Source of the DNA: an uncultured Bacteroidales bacterium
Lineage (GTDB): Bacteria > Bacteroidota > Bacteroidia > Bacteroidales > FEN-979
DNA: 64,000 nt
Reading direction: 5' to 3'
NCBI GenBank assembly: GCA_903903985.1
Contig: CAIVAT010000095.1
Location: 1-64,000 of the forward strand
Position 1 is the stretch's first letter; each line of letters begins with the position of its first letter. Of this stretch, positions 49,376 through 58,608 are shown one piece after another. Below the pieces are notes generated by a model. The model ran no database searches and was not told the origin of the DNA. It saw only the letters and a program-made list of their open reading frames with translations. Position numbers and translations under genes: made by a program.

Positions 49376-51190
49376 TTAAAATGTGTACCCTAGATTGAGT
49401 GAAATAAAATAATTCCGCGGAATCCCCGCATTGTAATAGCGTTTATCTGCAGAATTGACCGTTGCATACCCGACGTAAATCTCGTTAAAAATGTTATTTA
49501 AACCGGCAGAGGCCAGTATGTTGAATTTCCCGAATTTCATTTCAATCCCCAGCAGGCCGTCGAGCAACCGGTGTGCCCCTGTTTTGCCGGTATTGGCATC
49601 ATCAGCCCAAAATCCACTGATAACCTGGTAACTCAGCCGGGCAAATATATCTATTTTTTTCACAACCGGATATTTATACGATAACCCAACAAACATTGAG
49701 CATGCAGGATCATTTGGCCCCCTGTTGCCTGCAAAATCCCTGTTCACATCCACAAGGTTCCCTGTCGAGTCAGCCTCCAGCGATTGGGTGGCATATGATT
49801 TGTAAATCAATTGAGTACCCGTACAGGAAAATTCGAAATCCAGATTCTTATAAATTTCGAGCCGGCTTTCCAGTTCAAATCCAAGGCGGTCAGACCTGGA
49901 GGCATTTCTGAAGAACATGTCGCCATATACCTCATAGGGAACAAGTTCATTTTCGATATCCGATTTAAAAAAACCCGCCCTGAAATACAGTTTTTTAAAG
50001 AACAGGGCAGTATCAGCCCTGATGATGTTGCTTTCAATTCCAAGTTGAAAAGTTTTTGATTTTTGAGGCAGCAGATCCTGGTTATACAGGAATGCCGGGT
50101 AAGGGCTGTCGAGCTGGTTGTCATCAGGCGGGTCAAAACTTAAACCATACGAAGCATTCACGGCTATCCAGGGCCTTACCTGGTATTTCACTGTCAGTTC
50201 CGGTGAAAATCCCTGGTAAATTTTTTTGTCGGAACGCGCCGGGAGGGTCTCTTCGGTCAACTTATAGGTGAGGTTTTCGTATTTCCCTGTGAAATTGACA
50301 AACAGTTTCTTTTTAACTATTTCAATATTGTCCGTGATAAAAAGTTCAGTTCTTTCCGTCTTTTCACTTTTCAGCTGTTCCAGCTGGTCACTTTTTTCCC
50401 CGCCGAAATTCTCATACTCTTCGGTCCTTTCGGGTTGCGTAAACAGGTCGCCCCCTATGGAAAAGATGTTGTCGATGCTTCCGAGACGGGCCGAGTTAAC
50501 GTACATGCCCGACAGCCCCACACAATATTTGTTCACTATTTTATACTCCCTGGTCGAGCGGATGTATGATTGGATGTTCCCATATCCGGCCACAGTTATT
50601 TCACTGTTCAGCGATTTGCCGAACTTTGCCTTATACATAATATCCACCCTGCCCATGGTGCCTTTCTTTTTTTCATCCCGGTTGACTGACCGGGGATCGG
50701 CATTGTAAGGATCAATTTCAAATTCAGCTTTTGTCAACGAACCAGGGAAGTTGATTTGTCCGTTTATATAATATCCAAGAATCGTGAGTTCTGAACGGGG
50801 ACCGGGATTCGTTTCGAGGGCTACGTTCAGGATTTGCCAGTATTCGCTGTTATGCTGCCTGTATCCATTGTTGTTCAGATAACTGTACCTGGTGAGGAAA
50901 CGATATTTACCTGATTTTATCGCCATTGTTATTCCATTATCGGTTGATCCGAACGATCCGAATTGATTAAACTGGACAAGGGATGACCGGTCAAAATTCA
51001 GATCGGCTGTATAATCAGGAATTCCACCCGGATAATTGACATTGAAGAAATATGCGTTTAAGAAGGAACGGCCGGGGGTGATCCGATCGTTCAAACCGGT
51101 TATCAGCAGACCATGATCCACCAGGTTCTTTTCTGCATAAATGCATGAAAAACAATACAATATGAATATGGAGAGGAATAGCTTTTTCAC
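49376..51190 (-). CDS. Plugless TonB-receptor-like outer-membrane barrel
   Basis: Paralogue of the TonB-dependent receptor encoded directly upstream, but without a plug domain. I choose GTG 51190 (MKKLFLSIFILYCFS), which gives a clean signal peptide; TTG 51199 overlaps the receptor stop. After about 35 unassigned residues the chain enters the barrel at NYPGGIPDYTADLNFDRSSL, matching NAPGGVVDFINDIDFNRSSV of the receptor, and then stays colinear to the last residue (about 548 versus 547 residues after the PGG). Both end in a barrel-terminal aromatic (LGYTF and AGYTF). Lacking the TonB box and plug it cannot work as a normal gated transporter; it might be an open pore, a partner barrel or a decaying copy, though the frame is intact. 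Confidence 0.85.
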   Translation of the reverse strand: MKKLFLSIFILYCFSCIYAEKNLVDHGLLITGLNDRITPGRSFLNAYFFNVNYPGGIPDYTADLNFDRSSLVQFNQFGSFGSTDNGITMAIKSGKYRFLTRYSYLNNNGYRQHNSEYWQILNVALETNPGPRSELTILGYYINGQINFPGSLTKAEFEIDPYNADPRSVNRDEKKKGTMGRVDIMYKAKFGKSLNSEITVAGYGNIQSYIRSTREYKIVNKYCVGLSGMYVNSARLGSIDNIFSIGGDLFTQPERTEEYENFGGEKSDQLEQLKSEKTERTELFITDNIEIVKKKLFVNFTGKYENLTYKLTEETLPARSDKKIYQGFSPELTVKYQVRPWIAVNASYGLSFDPPDDNQLDSPYPAFLYNQDLLPQKSKTFQLGIESNIIRADTALFFKKLYFRAGFFKSDIENELVPYEVYGDMFFRNASRSDRLGFELESRLEIYKNLDFEFSCTGTQLIYKSYATQSLEADSTGNLVDVNRDFAGNRGPNDPACSMFVGLSYKYPVVKKIDIFARLSYQVISGFWADDANTGKTGAHRLLDGLLGIEMKFGKFNILASAGLNNIFNEIYVGYATVNSADKRYYNAGIPRNYFISLNLGYTF

Positions 51191-51195
51191 CGGTA

Positions 51196-53343
51196 TCAAA
51201 ATGTATAGCCTGCATTGATTGAAAAATAATAATCTCTTGGAGCGCCTGCTTCGTAATACCTTTTGTTTGCAGCGTTGGTATTGGTAAAGCCTACATAAAT
51301 TTCATCAAAGAGGTTATTGATCCCGGCTGAAGCCATCAGATTGAATTTCCCGAATTTAACATCCAGGCCGATCAACCCGTTCAGCAGGTTATATGCATTG
51401 GTCTTATCGGTGTTTTCATCATCGACCCAAAGACCGCCGATCCCCTGGTAGCTGGCTTTGACAAACGCATTCAGGTGATTTCCTACCGGCCGGGTATAGG
51501 TGAGCGACAGGTACACATTGTTTTGCGGAACACTTGGCACAATATCTCCTGAAAAATCCTTATCCGTTTCGATCAGTGTTCCGGTCGAATCAGCCCCGAT
51601 GGCCCTGGCTTCATAGGAAAGGTACCTGAAATGGGACCATGTGCAGGTCATTCCCAGGTTCAACCCCTTGCAAATTTCAACATGGGCGCCCAATTCAACG
51701 CCAAGCCGGTTTGTTTTTGCCGCATTCCGGTAATATACTTCTCCCAGTACTTCATAAGGGATGATCTCATTGCCGATGCGGATGTTGAAAAACGAAGCTT
51801 CATAGATAAATCGTGTGAAAAATTTCTTGTCCCACCTGTAGATGCTGCCTTTCATGCCAAGTTCAAAATTTTGCGATTCCTGTGGGTTGAGGTCCCCGTT
51901 AAACAGATAAGCAGGGTCGGGACTTCCCATTTCGTTGGAGGCCGGTGCGTCAAAACTCCACCCGTACGAGGTATAAACCGCCATCATCGGGGTCAGTTTA
52001 TAATTCAATGCCAGCTTGGGAGTAAATGCGTTGAATGGCCTGTGATCACTGCGGGAAGGAAGGGTCTCCTCCGTTTGATCATAGATCACATTGTCGTATC
52101 GGCTTGTTAACAGCACAAACATTTTTTCCTTAAGAATTTCGAAATTGTCGGAGATATAAAATCCTTTATTGACAATGTCTTCACTTTCAATTTGCAGGAT
52201 CTGGTCTCCCCTGGCGCCATTGATGTTGTCATAATATTCTGTTCTAGCGGGTTGACTGAACAGGTCGCCGCCCACGGAAAATTCATTATGGCGCAAACCG
52301 ATCATCGACTTGTTGACATACCGTGCACTCAAACCCAGTCCATAACGGTTGATGATCCGGTAGTCCTTGGCCGTACGCTCAAAATATTTGATGGTACCGT
52401 AAGCAGTCACTTCAATTTCATTGTTTAAATTTCCCCCGAAAATGGCGTCGTACCTGATGCCAACTCTTCCTTTGGTGGTGATCCGTTTTTCGTCGCGGCT
52501 CACCGACTTTGGATCAGCCTGCCAGGGGTTCTGCTGAAATTCCTCTTTGGTCAATGACCCCGGAAGTCTGATGATCCCATCCACAAAATAACCGAGAATG
52601 GAAAGTTTGGTATGCGGCGACGGCGTTGACTCAAGCACCATATTGAGGATGTGCCAGTTTTCATTGTTATGCTGCCGGTAACCATCGTAATTCACATAGC
52701 TGTAAGTCGTAAGCAGGCGGTAGCTGTTGGTTTTCACAGCTGCCTTCACCCCGTTTTTATGCAGCCCGAAGGAGCCGAACTGGTTGAACTGGACCACGGA
52801 TGACCTGTTAAAATCGATGTCATTGATAAAATCAACCACTCCTCCGGGGGCATTGGTATAGAGCGAAGAGGCATTGCCTTTGACGATTTCTATCCTGCCA
52901 ATGGAATTAAAATCAAGGGCTTCCAGCCTGGTTTGTCCATCTGGTTCCGACTCGGGGATGTCATCCAGCAATATCCGGACTCCCCTTACCCCTGAATTTG
53001 ACCTGCTTCCGAATCCCCTGATGGAAAACCTCACATCATGATCGCCATAACGTGATTGCAGGAATAATCCCGGAACAGCGGGGAGGATGTCATCGGATCC
53101 GATTTTCCGATCGTATTTGAAGTTTGGATAATTCAACCGTACCACCGAATACGGAATATCGATGATTCGCTTCGAGACCCTGGTTGCGGTAATGACGACC
53201 TCCTCAAGTTCCCTGTATAAACTGTCTGAGGGGATCGGGACCGTATCGGCAAGCCTGGGCTCCTGGGCAAAACCGGCTGAATTTCCAAAGATCAGAAATC
53301 CAGTGAACAGGAATACCGGCACGATGCAAAGGAATTTTTTCAT
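51196..53343 (-). CDS. TonB-dependent outer-membrane receptor
   Basis: A 715-residue outer-membrane transporter. Signal peptide about 1-26 (ending GFAQ). A TonB-box-like ELEEVVITATR (45-55) leads into a plug domain (about 55-165: DILPAVPGLFLQSRYG, FSIRGFGSRSNSGVRGVRIL, IGRIEIVKGNASSLYTNAPGG), followed by the 22-strand barrel to the terminal INAGYTF. There is no CarboxypepD-like extension and no SusD partner, so it is not a typical glycan SusC. The plug sequence recalls siderophore or metal-complex receptors, but the ligand is not known. It heads an operon with a plugless paralogue and an Asp-box secreted protein. A minus-7 box, TAATTTTG, lies 9 nt before the ATG. Confidence 0.93.
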   Translation of the reverse strand: MKKFLCIVPVFLFTGFLIFGNSAGFAQEPRLADTVPIPSDSLYRELEEVVITATRVSKRIIDIPYSVVRLNYPNFKYDRKIGSDDILPAVPGLFLQSRYGDHDVRFSIRGFGSRSNSGVRGVRILLDDIPESEPDGQTRLEALDFNSIGRIEIVKGNASSLYTNAPGGVVDFINDIDFNRSSVVQFNQFGSFGLHKNGVKAAVKTNSYRLLTTYSYVNYDGYRQHNNENWHILNMVLESTPSPHTKLSILGYFVDGIIRLPGSLTKEEFQQNPWQADPKSVSRDEKRITTKGRVGIRYDAIFGGNLNNEIEVTAYGTIKYFERTAKDYRIINRYGLGLSARYVNKSMIGLRHNEFSVGGDLFSQPARTEYYDNINGARGDQILQIESEDIVNKGFYISDNFEILKEKMFVLLTSRYDNVIYDQTEETLPSRSDHRPFNAFTPKLALNYKLTPMMAVYTSYGWSFDAPASNEMGSPDPAYLFNGDLNPQESQNFELGMKGSIYRWDKKFFTRFIYEASFFNIRIGNEIIPYEVLGEVYYRNAAKTNRLGVELGAHVEICKGLNLGMTCTWSHFRYLSYEARAIGADSTGTLIETDKDFSGDIVPSVPQNNVYLSLTYTRPVGNHLNAFVKASYQGIGGLWVDDENTDKTNAYNLLNGLIGLDVKFGKFNLMASAGINNLFDEIYVGFTNTNAANKRYYEAGAPRDYYFSINAGYTF

Positions 53344-53351
53344 ATCCCCTG

Positions 53352-53359
53352 CAAAATTA
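53352..53359 (-). promoter_or_regulatory. Minus-7 box of the TonB receptor operon
   Basis: Minus strand TAATTTTG, an exact TAnnTTTG match, ending 8 nt before ATG 53343. As with the CtpA gene, initiation would fall almost at the start codon. No clear minus-33 TTG is seen. Confidence 0.45.
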
Positions 53360-53414
53360 ATGAATTTACCCTCCAGGAGACTGCCTGATGCTGGTTTTAC
53401 AAATTTTATAACCC

Positions 53415-53467
53415 GACCCTTGGAGGGTCCGTGACCCCCAAGGGTTTAAATAACGCACCAATGGTGC
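53415..53467. repeat. Cluster of three short hairpins
   Basis: GACCCT-TGG-AGGGTC (53415-53429), ACCC-CCAA-GGGT (53434-53445) and GCACCA-A-TGGTGC (53455-53467). They lie upstream of the TonB receptor operon and of the giant FISUMP gene, in a 367-bp divergent gap that otherwise contains only promoters and AT-rich DNA. Confidence 0.7.
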
Positions 53468-53660
53468 TAAATGCCCCATATAGCTGAGGTCTCTTTTAAT
53501 GCCTGGATATCACAGGGAAAATAATTTTCACATTATTAATAATAAAAATTCCAGGCAACCAATACACACGCAATCCAACCATAACAATACTTGCCAACAA
53601 TATTAATTAAAATTTTGAATATCATTGTTTTGCTAAATAAAAAAAAACCGATTCTGACTC

Positions 53661-53689
53661 TTGGTCAATATTTATAATTCGTACCTTTG
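53661..53689 (+). promoter_or_regulatory. Promoter of the giant FISUMP gene
   Basis: TTG at 53661-53663, 18 nt, then TACCTTTG at 53682-53689 (exact TAnnTTTG). ATG 53711 follows after 21 nt. This is one of the best consensus promoters in the window. Confidence 0.75.
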
Positions 53690-53710
53690 CAACAACCAAA
53701 TTGTATTCTC

Positions 53711-56700
53711 ATGAAAAACCATACTTATTTAACCTATCTTATTTTATTGATCTTCTGTTGTTTTTCCCTTGAACTTGTTGCTCAGGTGCGCATCAACGAT
53801 GGAATCACCGGTGGCACGAACAGTGCCCTGCTTGATATCAATTCTCATGACAAAGGGCTGTTGGTCCCCCGTCTTAGTACAGTCAGACGTGACCAGATTC
53901 CCTCGCCTGCAACAGGGCTTTTTATTTACAATACAACTACAAGTCATTTCAATTATTACAACGGCAATTCATGGTACCAGATTGAATCTACACCCGTTTC
54001 AAACATTACCGGAACGAAAAGGCCGGGTGGCGGGATTTCTATTTCATCGATCGCGAACAAACTGCCAGACAGTTCTGCCATGCTGGATGCAAGCGATACC
54101 ATCAGGGGTTTCCTGCCTCCCAGAACCACCCAGGGAGCGATCATCAACCCTGAAAACGGATTGATTATTTACGATATTTCCAGCAACCAGCTGAAATATT
54201 TTTTCGACACCAAATGGTACCCGGTTTGTGCTGTCCTCACTGAGACATCCGGACCAGCAACCGGAACCCAGGATTCTCCTGGTGTTGCGATCAACACTAG
54301 CGGCGCAGGCCCCCATCATTCGGCAATCGTAGATGTTACTTCGTCCAGCAAAGGGATGCTGATCCCACGCCTGACCAACCTTGAACGGGATGAGTTATTA
54401 CCGGCAACCGGGCTCACCATTTTCAATACCTCTGCTAAAACAATTGAGTATTTTGATGGCACCACCTGGCTGGCAATGAATATCATATTGCCTGTAGATG
54501 TCACCATTTCTGCCACTGCCATGCAGGTTTGTGCCGGAGTTGAAGTGATTTTTACCGCAACCCCGATCAACGGAGGAGCGAATCCTCAATTCCAGTGGAA
54601 AATCAATAACACCGCCATCACCGGTGCAACCAATTCATCCTATACTTACGCCCCGCAGAACAATGACCAGGTTACGTGCAGTTTAACATCCAGCCTGGTC
54701 TGTTCATCCGGAAGCCCGGCCACATCAAATGTATTAACCATGACGGTTTTTCCGCTTTTGCAGGTCGCTGTCTCGATCCAACCGGCGGTTAACCCTGTTT
54801 GTGAACATACACTGGTAACATTTACGGCAACCCCCTTCCATGGTGGCACTGCACCGTTGTATCAATGGAAATTGAACGGGGATGATATAGCCGGGGCGAC
54901 TAATGCTACTTATTCTTTCATCCCTGTAAACGATGATGCCATTTCGTGCGAACTTACTTCGAACGCGGTCTGCCCCTCAGGCAACCCGGCTGCATCCAAT
55001 GTCGTTTACATGACGGTAAATCCGTTATTGCCAGCCAGCATATCGATTGCTCCATCGGCCAACCCGGTTTGTGCGCAGACCTCAGTAAAATTTACGGCTT
55101 CCGTCATCAATGGCGGCATTTCGCCGTTGTATCAATGGAAGCTGCAGGGCAATGATATCCCAGGGGCAACCAGTTCTGAATATATCTATGTACCAGTGAA
55201 CGGTGATATCATCACCTGCAAACTTACCTCCAGTGAACCTTGTGCCATTAACAATCCTGTAGTTTCCGGTGGGGTGACCATGACCGTCCATCCGCTTTTA
55301 CCGGTCAGCATTGCCATTGCACCCTCGGCAAACCCTGTTTGCGCGCAAACACAGGTAACATTTACTTCAGTTGTCCTGAATGGCGGGTCAGCGCCGGTGT
55401 ATCAATGGAGACTGTATGGCGCAGAAATTCACGGGGCAACTGATGCCACTTATTCCTACGTCCCTGTGAATAATGATCCGGTTTCCTGCCAGGTGATTTC
55501 CAATGCCACCTGTGCCATTGACAATCCTGCCATTTCAAACGAAGTGCTCATGACGGTTCATCCACTTTTACCGGTCAGCATATCCATTGCGCCATCGGCA
55601 AACCCGGTTTGTGCGCAGACACAGGTGACCTTTACATCAGCCATCGTGAATGGCGGCACTGCACCGTTGTATCAATGGAAATTAAACGACAATGATATAA
55701 GCGGGGCAACTGAAGCTTCCTATACCTATGTTCCTGTGGAAGGCGATGCGATTACCTGTAAACTGACCTCCAATGCCATTTGTCCGACAGGGAACCCGGC
55801 CATTTCCAATGTGATAACCATGACGGTTTACCCGCTTTTACCAGTCAGCATAACCATTACACCTTCAGGAAACCCGGTTTGTGCACAGACTTCGGTTACA
55901 TATACCTCTGCCATTACGAATGGCGGCGCGGCACCATCCTATCAATGGAAACTGAACGGAAATGACGTACCTGGGGCGACTGATGCTGCTTTTACCTATG
56001 TACCGGTGAATGATGATGTGATCACATGCAAACTGACTTCAAACGCTACCTGCGCTACCGGCAATCCGGCCATTTCAAACCCGGTAACCATGACGGTTCA
56101 TCCGCTTAAACCGGTCAGCATTACCATCGCACCATCTGATAACCCGGTTTGTGCACAGACATCGGTAACATATACTTCGACCATCGTGCATGGCGGCGTT
56201 GCACCTTTATATCAGTGGAAACTGAACGGAAATGATATCCCGGGTGCAACCAATGCTTCTTATACGTTCGTCCCCGTGGATGGCGATGCAATCACCTGCA
56301 AACTGACCTCCAATGCTGTTTGTGCCGTTGACAACCCTGCCCTCTCGAATGTGGTGACCATGACCGTTCACCCGCTTTTACCGGTGAGCATTTCAATATC
56401 ACCGTCGGCAAATCCGGTTTGTGCGCAGACTTCGGTCACATATACCTCCTCAATCATTCATGGCGGATTTGCTCCTTTATACCAGTGGAATTTAAACGGG
56501 AATGACATTCCGGGGGCAACTGAATCCACCTACACCTATGTCCCGGTGGACGCTGATGCAATTACCTGCAAACTGACATCCAATGCAACCTGTCCGACGG
56601 GCAACCCGGCCATTTCGAATGCAGTGATCATGACGGTTCACCCGCTTTTACCGGTCAGCATTTCAATCTCACCATCCGCAAACCCGGTTTGTGCGCAGAC

Positions 56701-58603
56701 ATCTGTCACCTATACATCAGCCATCACGAATGGTGGTTTGGCCCCGTTGTATCAATGGAAACTGAACGGAACGAATATCCCGGGGGCAACCGATGCGACT
56801 TATACCTATGTCCCGGTGAACGATGATGTGATCAGTTGCAGGCTGACTTCCAATGCAATTTGTGCAATTGACAATCCTGCCATTTCGAATTTACTGCAGA
56901 TGACGGTGCATCCGCTGTTACCGGTGAGCATTACCATTGCACCTTCTGCAAATCCGGTTTGTGCGCAGACAACGGTCACCTTCACTTCAACCATCGTAAA
57001 TGGCGGCCTGGCCCCGTTGTATCAATGGAAACTGAATGGAAATGACATTCCAGGAGCAACCAATAATGCGTACTCCTATGTTCCCGTTAATAATGATGCG
57101 ATCACCTGCAAACTCACTTCCAATGCAACCTGTGCCATCGACAATCCTGCCATTTCAAACGAGGTAGAAATGACTGTCTATCCACTTTTACCGGTCAGCA
57201 TTACCATTGCGCCATCTGCAAATCCGGTTTGTGCGCAAACCACGGTAACATTCGTGTCAAACATCACGCATGGCGGTTCTGCGCCGTTGTATCAATGGAA
57301 AGTGAATGGAAGTGACGTCCCCGGTGCAACCAATGCTAACTATGCATACGTACCCGTCAACAATGATGTTGTGCAATGTAAACTGACCTCTAATGCGACA
57401 TGCGCTATCAACACCCCGGCCCTCTCCAACGTAATTGTCATGATCGTCAACCCGTTGCTGCCAGTGAGCATTTCAATTTCACCCTCGGTTAACCCGGTTT
57501 GTGCATTGACACCGGTTACATTCTCATCAACCAATATCAATGGGGGCTCTGCACCATTGTATCAATGGAAATTGAACGGAACGGATATCTCAGGTGCAAC
57601 CAATGCAACGTACATCGGCTCCCTTACAAGCAGCGGGGCTATTACCTGTAGGATTACCTCCAGCGAAACCTGTGCAACAGGAAGTCCTGCCATTTCAAAC
57701 ACGATCAATATGACCGTTATCCCGCTGATCCCGGTGAGCATTTCGATCACTGCCTCGGCAAACCCCATATCGGTAGGAACACCGGTAACATTTACAGCTA
57801 CTTATACCAACGGGGGTTCTTCACCGCTTTTTCAATGGAAAAAGAACGGAACATCTATATCGGGGGCAACCACTACCACTTATACCTACAACCCGGTAAA
57901 TAACGACAATGTAACCTGTGTGCTTACCTCCAGCCTTACAGGATGTTTGTCAGGGAACCCGGTCGTTTCAAACGTCATTGTCATGCTTGTTGCCGATGCG
58001 GGAGGCGCCTGCCCTGGCACCCCTACTGTTACCTACTCAAACAAAACGTATAACACGGTACAGATAGGCGTTCAATGCTGGTTCAGGGAAAACCTCGACG
58101 TCGGGCTGCGCATTGACAATACCGTAACACAATCCGACAACCAAATCATCGAGAAATACTGTTATGCCAACCTTCAGTCGAACTGCGATATTTATGGCGG
58201 TTTGTATAAATGGGACGAATTAATGAAATATGTTACTACCCCCAGGGCACAAGGAATATGCCCGGATGGCTGGCACGTACCAGACAGTACACAGTTTGGC
58301 ATATTGTCAACCTTCCTTGGAGGCGATGCGGCCGCAGGACAGAAGATGAAAGAGGCGGGGACTGTTCACTGGCTGACTTCCATTTATCCGGGAAACAATT
58401 CGAGTGGTTTCACGGGGTTGGGCAACGGGCATCTTTTCAGCGGAGCCTATGTAAACATGTACAAGTTTGGCTATTTCTATACTTCAACACAGAATTCAAC
58501 AACCGATGCCTGGTATCGCAACCTGGCATATACCGGATATTCCTTGTTCAAAAACCTCAACACGAAGACAACACCTGAGGCCGTGCGCTGTTTGAAGAAT
58601 TGA
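53711..58603 (+). CDS. Giant secreted FISUMP protein with 13 tandem 90-residue Ig/PKD-like repeats
   Basis: ATG 53711 (MKNHTYLTYLILLIF) is chosen; the in-frame TTG at 53687 lies in the promoter. The 1630-residue protein has a signal peptide (about 1-24, ending ELVAQ). Three modules of the NSALLDI/GLLVPRL type, one per about 80 residues (about 25-255), follow. Thirteen repeats of 90 residues (54485-57994, about 259-1428) have the pattern NPVCAQT, APLYQWKLNG, I-x-GAT, Y-x-YVPV, ITCKLTSN, NPAISN and MTV-x-P. The C-terminal FISUMP domain (about 1435-1630) has NTVQIGVQCWF, YGGLYKWDEL, GICPDGWHVP and VRCLKN. Each repeat keeps two or three cysteines, suggesting disulfide-linked Ig-like domains. A filamentous surface adhesin is a fair guess but unproven. 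Confidence 0.9.
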   Translation: MKNHTYLTYLILLIFCCFSLELVAQVRINDGITGGTNSALLDINSHDKGLLVPRLSTVRRDQIPSPATGLFIYNTTTSHFNYYNGNSWYQIESTPVSNITGTKRPGGGISISSIANKLPDSSAMLDASDTIRGFLPPRTTQGAIINPENGLIIYDISSNQLKYFFDTKWYPVCAVLTETSGPATGTQDSPGVAINTSGAGPHHSAIVDVTSSSKGMLIPRLTNLERDELLPATGLTIFNTSAKTIEYFDGTTWLAMNIILPVDVTISATAMQVCAGVEVIFTATPINGGANPQFQWKINNTAITGATNSSYTYAPQNNDQVTCSLTSSLVCSSGSPATSNVLTMTVFPLLQVAVSIQPAVNPVCEHTLVTFTATPFHGGTAPLYQWKLNGDDIAGATNATYSFIPVNDDAISCELTSNAVCPSGNPAASNVVYMTVNPLLPASISIAPSANPVCAQTSVKFTASVINGGISPLYQWKLQGNDIPGATSSEYIYVPVNGDIITCKLTSSEPCAINNPVVSGGVTMTVHPLLPVSIAIAPSANPVCAQTQVTFTSVVLNGGSAPVYQWRLYGAEIHGATDATYSYVPVNNDPVSCQVISNATCAIDNPAISNEVLMTVHPLLPVSISIAPSANPVCAQTQVTFTSAIVNGGTAPLYQWKLNDNDISGATEASYTYVPVEGDAITCKLTSNAICPTGNPAISNVITMTVYPLLPVSITITPSGNPVCAQTSVTYTSAITNGGAAPSYQWKLNGNDVPGATDAAFTYVPVNDDVITCKLTSNATCATGNPAISNPVTMTVHPLKPVSITIAPSDNPVCAQTSVTYTSTIVHGGVAPLYQWKLNGNDIPGATNASYTFVPVDGDAITCKLTSNAVCAVDNPALSNVVTMTVHPLLPVSISISPSANPVCAQTSVTYTSSIIHGGFAPLYQWNLNGNDIPGATESTYTYVPVDADAITCKLTSNATCPTGNPAISNAVIMTVHPLLPVSISISPSANPVCAQTSVTYTSAITNGGLAPLYQWKLNGTNIPGATDATYTYVPVNDDVISCRLTSNAICAIDNPAISNLLQMTVHPLLPVSITIAPSANPVCAQTTVTFTSTIVNGGLAPLYQWKLNGNDIPGATNNAYSYVPVNNDAITCKLTSNATCAIDNPAISNEVEMTVYPLLPVSITIAPSANPVCAQTTVTFVSNITHGGSAPLYQWKVNGSDVPGATNANYAYVPVNNDVVQCKLTSNATCAINTPALSNVIVMIVNPLLPVSISISPSVNPVCALTPVTFSSTNINGGSAPLYQWKLNGTDISGATNATYIGSLTSSGAITCRITSSETCATGSPAISNTINMTVIPLIPVSISITASANPISVGTPVTFTATYTNGGSSPLFQWKKNGTSISGATTTTYTYNPVNNDNVTCVLTSSLTGCLSGNPVVSNVIVMLVADAGGACPGTPTVTYSNKTYNTVQIGVQCWFRENLDVGLRIDNTVTQSDNQIIEKYCYANLQSNCDIYGGLYKWDELMKYVTTPRAQGICPDGWHVPDSTQFGILSTFLGGDAAAGQKMKEAGTVHWLTSIYPGNNSSGFTGLGNGHLFSGAYVNMYKFGYFYTSTQNSTTDAWYRNLAYTGYSLFKNLNTKTTPEAVRCLKN
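54485..57994 (+). repeat. 13 in-frame 270-bp tandem repeats
   Basis: Units start every 270 bp with the codons for LLPVS or close variants (54485, 54755, 55025 and so on). Inner units are most alike; the first two, the twelfth and the thirteenth are more diverged. There is no insertion or deletion that shifts the period. Confidence 0.92.
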
Positions 58604-58608
58604 TTAAA

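Noticed and set aside
49376..51190. Pseudogene call for the plugless barrel
   Set aside because: The reading frame is intact, has a signal peptide and a proper barrel end, and is tightly spaced in an operon, so a functional product is at least as likely.
54485..57994. Regular direct repeats that could be taken for a CRISPR-like array
   Set aside because: The 270-bp period, continuous reading frame and conserved protein motifs show an in-frame domain repeat; there are no short repeats with unique spacers and no cas genes.
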